A stretch of DNA of 64,000 nt, taken from contig NC_135381.1 of NCBI RefSeq assembly GCF_049243985.1, positions 17,781,345 to 17,845,344 of the forward strand. The letters are read 5' to 3'. This DNA is from Paroedura picta. Lineage: Eukaryota; Chordata; Lepidosauria; Squamata; Gekkonidae. Shown one piece after another: positions 36,301 to 48,262 of the stretch (position 1 is the first letter of the stretch; each line of letters opens with the position of its first letter). The notes beneath the pieces are model-generated. The model was not told where the DNA came from and ran no database searches. It was given only the letters and a program-made list of their open reading frames with translations. The position numbers and the translations under genes are program-made.

Positions 36301-39300
36301 TATGGTCATGTCAACCCAGCTCCCCCCTCCCAAAATAGCCAATGATGGGCCTGGAGAGTGTGGGAAGGGGAGGGGCCCCGGGTGGGCATGGACACAGCTA
36401 TGCTTCCCCACCATATTCTGCATGATGACGTCACTTCTGGGGTTTCTCAAAGGCTGAAGAAGGTTTCAGGGGTTTCTCAATGAAAAAAGTTGAGAAAGGC
36501 GGGTATAACATGTTGAAAAATGTTGAAAATGTTGAAAAATCTCCCCCAAAGTATCTTAAGGTCCCAATATAGACATATAAGAAAGCCATTCACACTTATG
36601 ACAGACTGGCTACAGGTGACTTGAGCATACAGTTTCCTTGCTTGTGTAAACAATGTTTTTTGATTCAGAAGAGGCCTGCATCGATAATAACACATATCAA
36701 TCAATCCTATCTTCATTCCGCCATTTATTCAAGGTCCTTTCATTATGGTTCTCCCTTCCTCCATTTTATATTTGCAACATAACATTATGAGGTAGATTAG
36801 GCTGAGAGAGCAACTGGCCTAGTGGGATTCATGGCTTGGGGAAAATTTTGAATTAAGTCTCCTCCAGTCTTACATTCTAACAACAGCACTACATTGGCTG
36901 TTTGGAATTCCTGATCATGAAAACAAACTCTTGGGAAAGACGGACTAAGAGCAGCAGATGGACAGCAGGCAGCATGGGATAGCAGCAGAGCCAAACACTA
37001 CAGGTTTGTAATAACAACAAGGGTGCCATCCTGAAATTACCCTTTTCCACATTTTCATTGTATGGAAGAAAGCTGTCTTGCCAGCACAGGCTAGCCTTCT
37101 TTTCTTTTATCTGCTATTCAGTCAGTCAGACAGATAAAATTCTACAAGTCATCATTTGAGTTGTAGTTTGTTATGGACTTAACAAAGGAGTCAATCTGAC
37201 TGACAACAAGGCTACAAATCTTCTTTAAAATATAGGTTTCAATGACCTGTACAGCGTTACGGCAGCCATGATACTTTCTGCATACCAATGCCAATTCCAT
37301 AAAGGAGACGCCCAACAAAGATCATCTCGAAGGATTTGGCCATCTTGCTAAAAGCCATGAACAGTGCAGCAACCAGCATGATCAAGTTGGTGAACATCTG
37401 GCACTTCTTTCTGCAACAAAGTCAGCAGAACATAGAAAAGATTATTAGCAGGTATTCCCAGTGGATTCCTGAGCACCATCTTGATCGCTCCCCTATACTG
37501 CAGCATGCTTTCTTACTTTGTGGCATGTACCAGAGATGCTTGATAAGCCAGCCAAATGCATCATACTACCAAACAGGGAGGAAAATCTCAGCACTCCTTG
37601 GCTTTGCTTCCCATATTTTGATTAAACACAAAAAGTGAAAAGAACTTCTCCCCTGCAGCTGGTGGGAGAATACAAACTTATCAAATGAATACTGCATGAA
37701 GCTATCACTTGGTAAATCCAGAGTCTGTAACCTCTGCTTCTACTGCCAAACGTGGAACAGTATGGAACCAGCAATGGCTCTTTAAATAAATGAAATGAAA
37801 TCTCTATGTGAGGGTACATTAGAGAGGAACAAGGGATGCCACAATAGCTGGTATGTGAAGGGAATGGCAGGCAAAGATTTTTATGGGAATAAGGGGCTTC
37901 TTGGAGAGGCTTAAAGCAGTGGTTCTCAACCTTCCTAATGACGCGACCCGTGAATACAGTTCCTCATGTTGTGGTGACCCCCAACCCTAAAATCATGCAA
38001 GTGTTCTTTCACAGAAATTAAACCAAAACTGACCAATGGCGTGGAGATCATTGTTCATGATTGTATAGAAATTGTTTTTTTCTGGGGTTTCTCAGTTCAG
38101 TTCTGCCTCTTGTCCCACCGTGCCGATCTCACTCTTTTCTGCTGCTCCAGACAGACAAACGCTCTATCTCGGTCTACCCCGCAAGGCTGTTGTGTGGATG
38201 GCACCCCCCCTCCAGCCAATCTGCTTGCCCTGTTGCAACCCCTGTGAAAGGGTCATTCAATCCCCAAAGGGGTCCCGACCCCCTAGGTTGAGAAGCACTG
38301 GCTTAAAGGGAATTGATAGAAATGAACAGTTCCTAGGAATCCCAAGGGCAAGTCATGCACAGCTGCATGCCAGAGTGCTGAAAAAATTGCACATGGTGCT
38401 CCTGTGCATATGTATTACTTCTTACAAGATCTTGCATGTCATCACTTAATAAAGGACTCACGACAACTAGTGTTTGGACTGCAGAAACTTTATGGACTAC
38501 TAACCAGCATGTCACTGATCCATGTAAATTGGTATATTTTCATTTAGGCAACTGGATTTTCTGACACTGGCTCTTTGTTGATACCTTACTCTGATTTTTT
38601 TTTGTCACTTGCTACAAAAGGTTATTGACTCTTGTGGTAAATCCTCTATTCTCCCTAAATCCCAACACAACCATGGCCCAACTTCAGCCTCAGGTCTTAA
38701 CGTGGGACAAGAGGCATCATGTGGGGTAGAGACTTCCAGACACTACAGCCAGGCTCAGGAACCCACTGTGGAGGGGTGTGAATAAAGAGGGATACCTTTA
38801 GATGCAATGAACTGAGAGGCCCCTTTCAGTTATGCAACCCAAGTTATAAGGCAGGAGGATGATTCCTGAAGAGTGCTTTTTCAGAAACAGTGTTGAGAAC
38901 ACTCATATGTTCCAGGCATTGGAAATACTTACTTCCTATATTTTGTGGTCAGGTACCCACAGCAAACACTTCCTAGCAGGCCTCCTAGGCCATAGATGGA
39001 GACGATGAAGGACCACATTAAGAGGATAGTCTCTTGAGAGAGGGGTGAGCCATGCCGTTCCATCCAGGTTTCATTGATAAAAGTTCTAATATACTGTAAG
39101 CAAAAATTATATGCTTTACAAAACCACTGTCTGCCCTCATATCTGCCATTTTTAAGTTGCCTTTCAAATGAAGTGATCAGGATATTCTGATACTTAGTAT
39201 TTTGTTTCTTTAAATATACTCTCAGGTTGGCACAGCCTCTCATGAACTTTGTGTGCTTCTTCTAACCAGAGATATGCAGAAAAAAACAGATTTATTTGTT

Positions 39301-41159
39301 TACAGTATTTATAGCATGCATCTTTCAGAGTAAAAAATCCTCTTGAGGCAGCTTCCAGATTCATAACAAAACCACTCAGAATCACACAATAAAGATGCTG
39401 AGTTTAGCATTTGCTTAGATATCATTAAATCCATATGTCATCAAAGAATTTCCTGAAAATCTTTTCTTTAAAGAACCAGAAGCATGCATTATTAACCAAT
39501 GAAGGGCCAGTTCATTCAAATTAACAGGCAAGGAATTTAGGGGTAATCAGAATGTTCAGAGCTAACACCTTGAGTTGTACTTTAAAGCTTGCTGGGAGCC
39601 ATCACATTTCCTATAAATGGATGCATTATGATTTCACAATCTGCCAGTGTTGCAAACTTAGGGTCTCTCTTATGCAGAAGCCCCCAAGACTACTGGCCAT
39701 TCCAGTAGATCTGCTATGCAAAACATTTTGATGAACACTTTGAAAATGTAACAGGCAAAATGAACTAAGGTAGCCTGAAATTGGGAGCATACTTTGCTTG
39801 TAGAAAAGAATTCCTCTTGCAAATTTTTGGCAGAATGTTTTTTAGTTTTTACTCAAGATGGAAACCACCTGTCTTTCCTCCCACAACAGATCAATATGGG
39901 TAGCCATGTTATTCTGTCTGTAGCAGCAGAAAAGAGCAAGAGGCCAGTAGCACTTTAAGGACTCACAAAATCTGTGGCAGAATCTTTAAGGTGCTACTGA
40001 ATTCCTGCTTTTTCTATTGCTGCAACAAAAAGTGCAAATGCAGCGTCAAACAAGCACACAGATGCTCAGTGCTCTTGAATACCCAAACCCAAGAGACACA
40101 AGGAAGCTATTGGCTTACCAAGGAGGGGTAGTTGATTACCGAAATATGGAACCCATAAGGGAAGCTTCCGCCTATTCCCAGCACTAGAATCATCTGAAAT
40201 AGGCCTCGGTACTGCCTCTGCAAAGGCAAACAAAATATTAAGAGCCTACCTCATGCCTGCTCATCCTCAATTATATATCTATTTAACAAAAGAAAAAAAT
40301 GAGGACACAGAAGAGTACAAGTAAAAAACTATGCCAGGGGTGGCCTAATTGTGACTCACCATGGACTACTGTCATGGACATCTGGAGAGCCACAGTTTGG
40401 CCACCCCTGCTCTGTGCCAAACATCCTAGGATTTTTTAAGGCTCCACTAATTTATTTACAACGAAATTTAAGACAGTTGATACCTAAGCTTTTGATTATG
40501 TGAAGATGAAAAGTGTCATTGTCTTCACCATCATGCTAAGTGCTTGGGGTCTCCTAGTCTTGCAGGCTACATTATCAACACCTGCTCTACTTCTAAATGC
40601 TTTAAATGCTGATTATACAACTGAGGGGCCCAAAAACCTTCCTACTAATTGCTTGAGAAAACATGCTTCTCTGAATGCATTAATCGACTGTTGCCACTTA
40701 CTGGCAAGAAGCAGCTAATGTTCCCGTCTACAAGAATTATTTGCTTCCAAGCCCACATTTCTCCCACAAAAGACGACCATAGCAATTTATATTGTTCTGT
40801 TCCCCTATGCTTTATCTTCACAACAGCCTTATGATGGAGGCTAGGCTGAGAGAATACATGACTGGCTGAAGGACATCCTCTCTTATCTTCACAACAAACC
40901 TATAAGGTAGGTTAGGCCCACTTAAGCAATCTTTACGTCACTGGACACCTGTTTAACTTTACCGCAGCATACTAACAGGGCAATGCACTTGGAGCTAGTT
41001 CTGTTGCTTCAGTCTAAATACTTTGGTCCCAATGGGATTAGAGTGGCGTCTCTCTACAGAGGATTGCACGGCTTCTACCTGAGACCTGGTTGCTCTTTCT
41101 CTCTCGCATGAAACGAGGAACTCGGCGGGACTTACCAGGTCGGAGCGAAAGCTACCCAT
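30365..41159 (-). CDS. SLC2A11: Class II facilitative hexose transporter, SLC2A11-like copy A, 12 exons, 499 aa
   Basis: Plasma-membrane sugar carrier of the GLUT11 type with 12 predicted membrane spans. Exons: 41159-41136, 40217-40119, 39093-38933, 37410-37286, 36034-35905, 34736-34588, 34220-34033, 33026-32916, 32724-32623, 31952-31877, 30975-30848, 30571-30365. Phases agree and the frame is open. The start MGSFRSDL is encoded alone in exon 1. Family signatures: GGSFPYGFHISVIN in the first membrane span, glycosylation site NET in the first outer loop (residue 48), SFEMIFVGRLLYG, YVGEISPKKLRG, PDSPSYLLIQKG, INA then IYFYSFEVFR in the TM7 region, IERFGRKVLL, and PETKGK at the start of the cytoplasmic tail. 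Exon 7 ends at a weak donor, GCA then GTTGAG, which is needed to keep INAIYFY and is shared with copy B. It has a CpG-rich promoter. Confidence 0.95.
31205..31322. mobile_element. Palindromic hAT miniature element, copy 5
   Basis: CAGGGGTAGTCAAACTG to ACTACCCCTG, flanked by identical 8-bp CCCTAAGA. It lies in the intron between exons 10 and 11 of SLC2A11 copy A. Confidence 0.92.
31390..31727 (+). mobile_element. L2-like LINE 3' end
   Basis: Runs from AATGAGCTCCCAGAAGAACT and CGCAGGGCCTGCAAAAGG (end of coding and 3' region) to GGGGAGGGCAGTATACAAAT and an AATAAATAAATA tail. It is similar to 47790-48120 on the same strand. Confidence 0.65.
32059..32471. mobile_element. hAT-like DNA transposon, 413 bp, non-autonomous
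   Basis: Ends TAGCGATCCCCAACCTGTGG and GTTGGAGACCACTG, flanked on both sides by the 8-bp duplication TACTAAGA. The short imperfect terminal inverted repeats and 8-bp target site fit hAT. No transposase coding was seen. It lies in the intron between exons 9 and 10 of SLC2A11 copy A. Confidence 0.85.
34895..35050 (+). repeat. Interspersed repeat of SINE/LINE-tail type
   Basis: Contains CATAAGAAAAGTAAGG, TTCTTATGCTGGACCAGAGAG and CACAGCGGCCAGCCAG, a pattern common in squamate repeats. The class could not be fixed. Confidence 0.45.
36170..36502. mobile_element. hAT-like non-autonomous DNA transposon
   Basis: Ends GGCTTTCTTAACCAGGGG and AGTTGAGAAAGGC form short inverted repeats. The flanks TATAACAC and TATAACAT are a likely imperfect 8-bp duplication. 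The internal part matches 3130-3345 in inverse orientation. It lies in the intron between exons 4 and 5 of copy A. Confidence 0.65.
37917..38300. mobile_element. hAT-Charlie-type element (URR1/OposCharlie-like), 384 bp
   Basis: Starts CAGTGGTTCTCAACCTTCC, with CAGTTCCTCATGTTGTGGTG near the left end and CCCTGTGAAAGGGTCATTC near the right end, closing AGGTTGAGAAGCACTG. An exact 8-bp duplication GCTTAAAG flanks it. The terminal sequences closely resemble, from memory, the non-autonomous hAT families of rodents and opossum. No transposase was seen. Confidence 0.85.
39895..40020. repeat. Fold-back interspersed repeat
   Basis: GTAGCACTTTAAGGACTCAC ... TTTAAGGTGCTACTG inverted arms, with the common lead GGGTAGCCATGTTATTCTG. 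It belongs with or near the fold-back family at 22990-24480. The class is not known. Confidence 0.5.
40335..40409. mobile_element. Shortened palindromic hAT miniature element, copy 6
   Basis: CAGGGGTGGCCTAATTG to TTTGGCCACCCCTG around a CATGGACATCTGGAGAGCC core. No clean target duplication was found. It lies in intron 1 of SLC2A11 copy A. Confidence 0.6.
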
Positions 41160-41570
41160 TTCCTCCTTTCCTGGGCAACGAGTGGGAGATGTCTGGGTGC
41201 AGCCGCCTTCGCCCCCACATTTCGGAAACCGATTAAATTTTACTCCACGAGTTGTCCATTAACTGCTTTCGAGCGAAGTTCGGGGCGGCCAACCGGTGAC
41301 CACCCATCGCCCACGGCCAATGAGGCTGCCGGCAATGCTGCGGGTGGAGAGGGTCAGCCTCGTGCCGCCACGGGATGCGACACGCCGACCAGCCCATTTG
41401 AACAAGCAGACTAACGGGGATGCTGGCCGGAACCAAAGTGCTCCGTGGCTGTGTGCCGACGGACGTTGTTCTAGGGAACACCAGCAGCGATGCATTGAAG
41501 CCAAAGAGAGCGTAGGGTAGAGTGCTCGCCCTCACAGCCTGACTTCCGGTTGAGTTCGACTTTTCCATGG
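41160..41570 (-). promoter_or_regulatory. CpG-rich promoter region of SLC2A11 copy A
   Basis: CpG-dense DNA directly upstream of the copy A start (AGTTCGGGGCGGCCAACCGG, GCCGGCAATGCTGCGG, GCCGCCACGGGATGCGAC). It fits a broadly active CpG-island promoter. The corresponding region of copy B lacks this feature. Confidence 0.55.
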
Positions 41571-42349
41571 GCAAGGAGACGAGCCCTGAAGGAATGTGAT
41601 GATTCCCTTAAAGGGGCACTCCGAGTAGGGGTGCCAGCTCCCGGCTGGGAAATGCCTGGAGATTTGGGAGGTGGAGACTGAGGAGGGCAGGGTTTGGGGA
41701 GGGACTTCAATGGAGTCGAATGCTATTGAATTTGCGTTACCAAGAGGGCAGAGATGGATTGATCTCTGTCGCCTGGCGATCAGTTGTAATCCCAGGAGAA
41801 CTCCAGCCACCACGTGGAGGTTGGCAACCTTAACACCAAGACTAGGTGCCGGGTTCACACCAGGTGGCGGAATAGGCATGGTGCCATTCAAAGGGATAGC
41901 TGTGTTGGTCTGAAGTCGCACAACAAAATTGAGTCCAGTGGCACCTTTAAGACCAGCAGAGATTTATGTTTGTTGGTCTTAACAGTGCCATTGGACTCAA
42001 ATTTTGTTGTTAGAGATGCCAAGAATCGCTAGAGCCACATGGGAAAGTGGAACACATGGGAAAGTGGAACAGTAAAAACTGAAAATAATGGAACTGATAT
42101 GCATCAGAATGAGCATTGCATTGGTGGTTATATATATTATTTCTGGTCTTATCACATTGATATTTATTTATTTATTTGATTTCTATACCACCCTTCCATA
42201 TGGCTCAGGGTGGTTTACATACAACAACATGGGGGATACATGGAACAAATTAATATGTAACATAAACAAATACTACAACAACAATAATCTAAATAACACA
42301 ATTTCAGTGATCTTAACAATAACAGGAACTTAGCTAAGGCCCTTAGAGA

Positions 42350-42500
42350 GGTCAGACTGGTTTAGGCCATGGCGGGGATATCTGAGGGAGGCCTGTGGTC
42401 AGTCTCAGGCAAATGCCTGGTGGGAGAGCTCCCTTCTGCAGGTCCTGGGGAATTCTGGGAGTTCAGACAGGGCCCTGATCTCTTCAGGGAGCTCATTCCC
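42350..42500 (-). mobile_element. L2-like LINE 3' fragment
   Basis: Minus-strand match to the family (plus-strand CAGGCAAATGCCTGG and CAGGGCCCTGATCTCTTC), truncated where the BovB sequence begins. Confidence 0.55.
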
Positions 42501-42504
42501 CCAC

Positions 42505-42725
42505 TGTTATTAAGATAATTCACACTATAGTAGTATTCTTCATTACTATGTATGAATGTGAAAGCTGGACAGTGAATAAAATGACAGGAAGAAAGTTGAT
42601 TTGTTTGAAATGTGTTGTTGGAAGATACCAAGGATTGCCAAATAGTCAAATAAATGGGTTCTAGATCCAATCAACCTGAACTTTTCGTAGAAGCTGAAAT
42701 GGCTAAACTGAGGCTATTCGAAGTG
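42505..42725 (+). mobile_element. BovB (RTE) LINE remnant
   Basis: Plus strand reads GTATGAATGTGAAAGCTGGAC, then AATGACAGGAAGAAAGTTGA, AAATGTGTTGTTGGAAGA and AAATGGGTTCTAGATCCAAT, closely following the 3' coding part of BovB. It is a short, decayed piece. Confidence 0.8.
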
Positions 42726-43524
42726 TACTCAGAGGAAGCCAGGACCTGTAGTTATCTGTCAGAATCTGAGTGGGTCTCATAGCTGGGAATGAACAGTCTT
42801 TTAGGCATGCCCACTGTAACTGTTCTGTGTTTTGTGCTTCTGCAGGTTGTTGCTGTGATGGAAATGGTAGGAAGGCTCCATCCTGTATTTTTACCGGACT
42901 AGGTCAAGGGAATAGACTAGACCCACCTCCAGATTGCTAGTAAGCATCATGGTGACAGTATGCATTTTATGATGGAAATAAAGACTGACATTTGGATTTG
43001 CTTCTGAGAACCAGAGTTGTAACATCAAAAGTAGCAGCATGATAGACGGTTCTCTTCCATAAAGATCTCTTACTTCTGGTTTAATCATGGTCCTTGGTGA
43101 ACTGGAAAGTGGAAGGAGATGCTTAGAGTGTCATTTGTAGAAAACTCAGGGCAAAATGAGGCCACTACAGTGCTCATTAGAAAGCATATGAGGTCTCAGT
43201 GATAGTGGCAAAGTAATTTTTCTGCTACCATTGAATCAGCTGAATCACGTCCACTTACATATCATCAGGATTCTTCTCCTTCTTTGGTGTGGCAAAAATG
43301 ACTTGGCACCTATTTTTCAAGGTTAATTTTTTATTAGCGCACTCAGTTCTTTTCAGCAGTTGGAAGAACTTTGGATTAATTGTACATCAGCTATTTGCGT
43401 CTAGTCCAATCCAATAGGTAGGTGTGGTTTCTTGGCATGAAAATGTTTCCTAATGTGTAAGTGATCATTGAATTGTGAAGGAATGGACTTTAGTCATAAC
43501 TCACCTAAGCAGTGACTAATATCC
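42726..43524. other. Intergenic DNA between transporter copies
   Basis: No exon or clear repeat was recognised. Confidence 0.4.
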
Positions 43525-44385
43525 GGCCAGGAATCTGGGGGTGATTCTGGACGCCTCCTTTTCAATGGAAGCCCAAGTCACAGGCATAGCCTGCATGGCG
43601 TTTTATCATCTGCGCCAGGTGAGGCTACTAGCACCCTACCTGTCCTCGGACTGTCTGGCTACAGTGATCCATGCAATGGTCACCTCTAGACTGGATTTCT
43701 GTAACTCGCTTTATGAAGGCCTCCCTTTATCTCTGACCTGGAAATTGCAGCTGGTACAAAATGCAGCTGATAGAGCCCTCACATCTTGGAGGGCCCACAT
43801 CTAGCCTGTGCTGAAGCAGCTGCACTGGCTACCAGTTGTAGCCAGGATCAGATCCGAGGTGCTGCTATTAACCTTTAAGGCCATTCACAGCTTGGGTCCT
43901 GCCTGAGGGACTGCTTATCTCTTTATGTCCCCCGTAGGACCCTCTGCTCATGGTCCCTAGCCCTAAGGAAGTGTGCCTGGCCTCAACCTGGGCCAGGGCT
44001 TTCTTGGTCCTGGCCCAGGGATGGTGGAATGAGTTCTCAGAAGAGCTGAGGGCACTGATGGAGCTATCTAAGTTCTGCAGGGCCTGTAAAACTGAGCTTT
44101 TCCACCAGGTCTTGGGTTGAGACTAGGGTCAGGAAGAACTGGGGCCCCTCCTCCGGATAATGCTTAACATCATGAGAACTCACCCTGCGGTGCTGGCTAA
44201 GGACGAAGATGGGGGAGGGTAGTTGAGGGATTATGCCGCCTTCTTTGGTCTGTTTTTAAAGGGAGTGCTGATTGGTTTTTATTGGGGTTTCAATCTATTT
44301 TTATGTAATTCAGTGTAGATGGGCGGGATTTATTCGAACTGGGAGTTGGTAAAAAAGCCCCGTGCAGATTACACCCAGCAGTCTC
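43525..44385 (+). mobile_element. L2-like LINE 3' fragment with reverse-transcriptase end
   Basis: Starts in the C-terminal reverse-transcriptase region (NLGVILDASFSMEAQV, then IHAMVTSRLDFCNSLYEGLP and [14 protein letters not shown]) and continues HWLPVVARIRSEVLLLTFKA, with internal stops. Wording and order match the L2/CR1 clade. It is 5' truncated and decayed. Confidence 0.8.
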
Positions 44386-45160
44386 TCCAGCTATAGTGGG
44401 AAGCCCTAGATTGAGCAAAAGTTAAATCATCTGTGTTTGTCTGAATGAAGCTTAACAGAACAAATCATTTTGCTTTGAGGCACAGAGAAGAAAGGACCAT
44501 GGTTTGTTGGAAAGCCAGAGATGCATTCAGTACAGCAGCCAGGAGAGGTCAGTATATATAAATGGCTTCTGAAACATATTCTGATCAAGATGAATAACAT
44601 CAAAATGAGCAATCGGTATGATTCTTTCAGCAGAAGCTTTCAAATGCATGATGAGAAGAAGAGAACATATTGAGGGGGGGGGAGGACCGCTTGAGAATGG
44701 GCATTATTACAAAGGGAGTTTTACAGCCATGAGTCCCCCCTCCCCATAGGTGATACTTTGAAATCAGCTGGGTTTTGCACAAATAATTCCCCTTTTGTCT
44801 CTGGAAGGGATTGGTATGGATTGCCGTAGAAGCAGAAATGAATAAGTGAGCAATTAACAAGCACATGTCAGTGACATTTGCTACCTCACGGCTGAGTCAC
44901 TGGGGGAGTTTTTATATGGGTACTTCCATGAGATGGCTTGGGTGGGTGAAGTTCAGACAAAAGATCACACTGGCTACTGATCCACCCCTGAGCCCAATTC
45001 AAGGTGTTGGGTTTTTTTTACTTTTAAAGCCCTCTATGGCTTGGGATAGGATATCTGGACAGTCTTCTTACATATGTTCCTGCCCCAGGATTGAGATCAC
45101 AGGGTAAAGCGAATTTGATGGGCATACAAGACTGGATCTTCTCCTGGCAGCCTCACAATT

Positions 45161-45440
45161 AGAAGAAGATGAGTTGGTTCTTATATGCCGCTTTTCTCTA
45201 CTCAAAGGAGGCTCAAAGTGGCTTATGGTCGCCTTCCCTTTCCTCTCCCCACAATAGATACCCTGTGAGGGACGGGAGGCTGAGAGAGCGCTGATATCAC
45301 TGCTAGGTCAGAACAGTTTTATCAGTGCCATGGCGAGCCCAGGGTCACTCAGCTGGCTGTATGTGGGGGAGTGCAGAATTGAAGCCAGCTCACCAGATTA
45401 GAAGTCCGTACTCCTAACCATTACACCAAGCTGGCTCTCA
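45161..45440 (-). mobile_element. Sauria-type SINE
   Basis: In plus orientation it starts AGAAGAAGATGAGTTGGTTC and ends ACCAAGCTGGCTCTCA, the reverse of the copy at 15406. It spans the full length from tail to tRNA-like head. Confidence 0.85.
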
Positions 45441-46459
45441 TGGAACCATCTCCCCAGGGAGGAGTGCCTGGCCCCCTAACCACCTCGAGCACCATTTTCC
45501 TTGCCTCAGCCCCCAAAGCCACCATTCTCACCATCACCATACAAAGGCCTTTTCAGGGCTAGCTGGCTAAGGAAAGCCTTAGGCCGGAATATCAGCATCC
45601 CTCCCCTCTTCCCTTTCAAACTGGCCTGGAGAGCTGATGACTGCTCAGCATGCCTGTATGGCAGTATTAATCTGAATGTAGAGTCATAGAATTGGAAGGG
45701 GCTATGAGTTTTAGATGGTATTTTATAAGTTTTACCCTCTTGTAGTTGCTTGCATTCTCTTTTATTTGTGTTTGTTGCTTTGCATATAGAAAAGTGACCA
45801 TGATGTGCCCTTAATTTCTCCAAGAGGTGAGAAGTCCCAGGGCCAGCACTTACCTGAGCGACTTCCCTTCAGAGAAGAAAGCACTGGAGAGGTAGGCCAT
45901 GTTGGATATTTTTTACTTTATTTGTAAATATACAGGTAAAGCACAGGTGGAGGCACAAAAAAAAGCCCTCCTGCACAGCAACATTTCACCCAAATGTGTT
46001 CCACATAAGAGCCCCCGAGAGACAGCAAGAGATCCAAGGTGCTTGGGCTGACTCAGAGCAGTCTCTATTTACTTCTTTCCTGTCTCTTCTAGATTCTGAA
46101 CACAGGCACAGGTACTCACCCCTTTCCTTTCAACCCTCTGAATACAACAAACATCAAACAATAATTCAGCATGGAACATGGGGGTGATTCCTTAGGAGCT
46201 TAATTTATGAATTTGCATACTCTACAAAAGTAGTTTGCTTTTATTAAGCTGAAATGTCTGGAAATGTTAGTACCGGGACTTTTCTTGGCAATATTTTGCA
46301 ATAATTCTGTTGGCCTTGGAAATTACCTTAAAGACTCAATAACCATTTGCAGCTGGGGATTTAGGGAATGCTCACTTTCCTTTGGACTTGCCAACAACCT
46401 GGTGGGAAAACAATCCTGCCCCTTTAACAGATTTTTAATAGGACTTAACAGGTGATTTT

Positions 46460-46640
46460 ATTTATTTATTTGATTTTATTTATTACATTTGTATACTGCA
46501 CTCCCCTAAGGCTCAGGGTGGTTCACATGGAACAAAAAAACAAAGAACAGTACAATGAACTCTGTGACTATATCAATCAAATAAAGGTAATAATAGCAAT
46601 AAATAGAGACAATAACATCCAAACAATAACTGTAACAATC
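46460..46640 (-). mobile_element. LINE 3' tail fragment
   Basis: TTTATTTATTTGATTTTATTTATTACATTTGTATACTGCAC-type sequence (about 46455-46500) followed by AAGGCTCAGGGTGGTTCACA, an inverted L2-like 3' end. It precedes the body at 46660-47330 and may be its own tail. Confidence 0.55.
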
Positions 46641-46659
46641 TAACAGACCCATGATTGGT

Positions 46660-47330
46660 CAGCATATGGGTACAAGGGTGGCCCAGTCAATGTTTGGCGG
46701 ACCAGTCAATGTTGTTTGGTTTCAGACAACCTCAACCAAATGCCTGGCGGAGGAACTCCCTTTTGCAGACCCTGCAAAACTGTTTTACTTCGTTAGGGCC
46801 CTGATCTCCTCTGGGAGCTCTTTCCACCAGGTGGGCCCACACAGAAAAGTCTTTAGCCCTGGTTGGGGTCAAGCAGACTTCCTTGGGGCCAGGGATCACT
46901 AGCCGGTTGGTGGTGGCAGAGCTCAGAGATCTTTGAGGGGCATAGGCAGAGAGGTGGTCCCTCAGGTACACTGGGCCCAGACCACGTATGGCCTTAAAGG
47001 TAATTACCAAGACCCTAAGCCTGATCTGGAATTTGACTGGTAGCCAGTGCTATTGTTGGAGAACAGGCTGGATGTGCGACCTCCAGGGTGTTGCTGTGAG
47101 GACCCTGGCCGCTGCATTCTGGACCAGTTGCAGTTTCTGGGTCGGAGTTAAGGGTAAGCCTGCATTGAGCAAGTTGCAGAAGTCTAGCCTAGAGGTGACC
47201 ATTGCATGGATCATTGTGGCTCGGTGTTCCGTGGCCAAGTATGGAGCTAGTAGTTTGGCTTGGTGAAGGTAGTAGACCTGGGCTTCCATTGAGAGGGAAA
47301 CATCCAGGATCACGCCCAAGTTCCTGGCGA
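46660..47330 (-). mobile_element. L2-like LINE 3' fragment
   Basis: Minus strand codes NLGVILDVSLSMEAQVYYLH, LLAPYLATEHRATMIHAMVT, SRLDFCNLLNAGLPL and [15 protein letters not shown] in order, then KAIRGLGPVYLRDHLSAYAP, with breaks. It is the same family as 43525-44385, in the opposite orientation. Confidence 0.8.
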
Positions 47331-47540
47331 AGCAAGCCAGCCACAACCTCCTACTTCCATACATTAAGCCTCTGTGAAGGGGCAAAACATTTCTTCAGGT
47401 TGCTGCAAGTTCAAATGGCACAATGCCCCCCCCCCCCAATTTGTCCTGTAACAAAATATAAATGGCATTTCTTTCAGCATAGCATTCTGGATGCATGTTA
47501 ATTTGCGTCCCAGAGCAAGTTTCTAATACTGGTTTTAGAA

Positions 47541-48125
47541 GAACTCCAAGAATTTGGCTGGCTCCCAGTTGGATTCTGGATTAAGCTTAAGGTTTTGGTA
47601 ATCACTTTTAAGGCCATACGCGGTCTGGGCCCAATGCATCTGAGAGACCACCTCCCTGCCTATACCCCCAGAAGAGCTCTACGCTCCGCCACCTCCAACT
47701 GGCTGCGGATCCCTGACCCTAAAGAGGCACATTGGACCTCAACAAGGGCCAGGGCCTTTTCAGTCCTGGCCCCCACCTGGTGAAATGAGCTCCCTGAAGA
47801 GATCAGGGCCCTGCCTGGACTTCCACAATTCCGCAGGGCCTGCAAAAGGGAGCTCCTTCACCCGGCATTTGCTTGAGGCTGACGGACTCAAAACATTTAC
47901 AGGTTCCCCCCCCCCACCCTCAGAATGAGAGGCCGAACCTACCCAAGGATTGTCAGTGTTATTGTTTGTCGAAAGGCTGTTCTAGTTGTTATGTTATTGT
48001 TATCTGTTTATATTGATATTGTTCTATGTAAACGTTCTACAATGTTTATGTAAACCGCCCAGAGCCGTAGGGAAGGGGCAGTATAAAAATCTAAATAAAT
48101 AAATTAAAAATAAATAAATAAATAA
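47541..48125 (+). mobile_element. L2-like LINE 3' end with tail
   Basis: Codes FKAIRGLGPMHLRDHLPAYT and PRRALRS, then non-coding 3' sequence with GTAAACCGCCCAGAGCCGTAG, GGGGCAGTATAAAAATC and an AATAAATAAATA tail. This shows the true 3' end of the family. Confidence 0.8.
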
Positions 48126-48256
48126 GATGAAAGTATTCGGAGTCTCAGAGGGTTTTCTATGCCCCGGGGCAGTCTTCTTGCTTCTCTCCGTAAGCCTTCC
48201 TTGCCTCAACTATTCATGCCTCAAGAGTTCAGTCTCCTTCTTGTCCGTCACTGTTC

Positions 48257-48262
48257 TTTATT
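48257..48262 (-). promoter_or_regulatory. Candidate polyadenylation signal of SLC2A11 copy B
   Basis: AATAAA on the minus strand about 210 nt past the stop codon of copy B. Confidence 0.5.

Noticed and set aside
36477-36540. GTTGAAAAATGTTGAAAATG as a satellite or regulatory array
   Set aside because: Only a few imperfect units next to a hAT end; too short to call.
43541-43804. Plus-strand 87-codon frame as a small gene
   Set aside because: It is the degraded end of an L2-like LINE reverse transcriptase.
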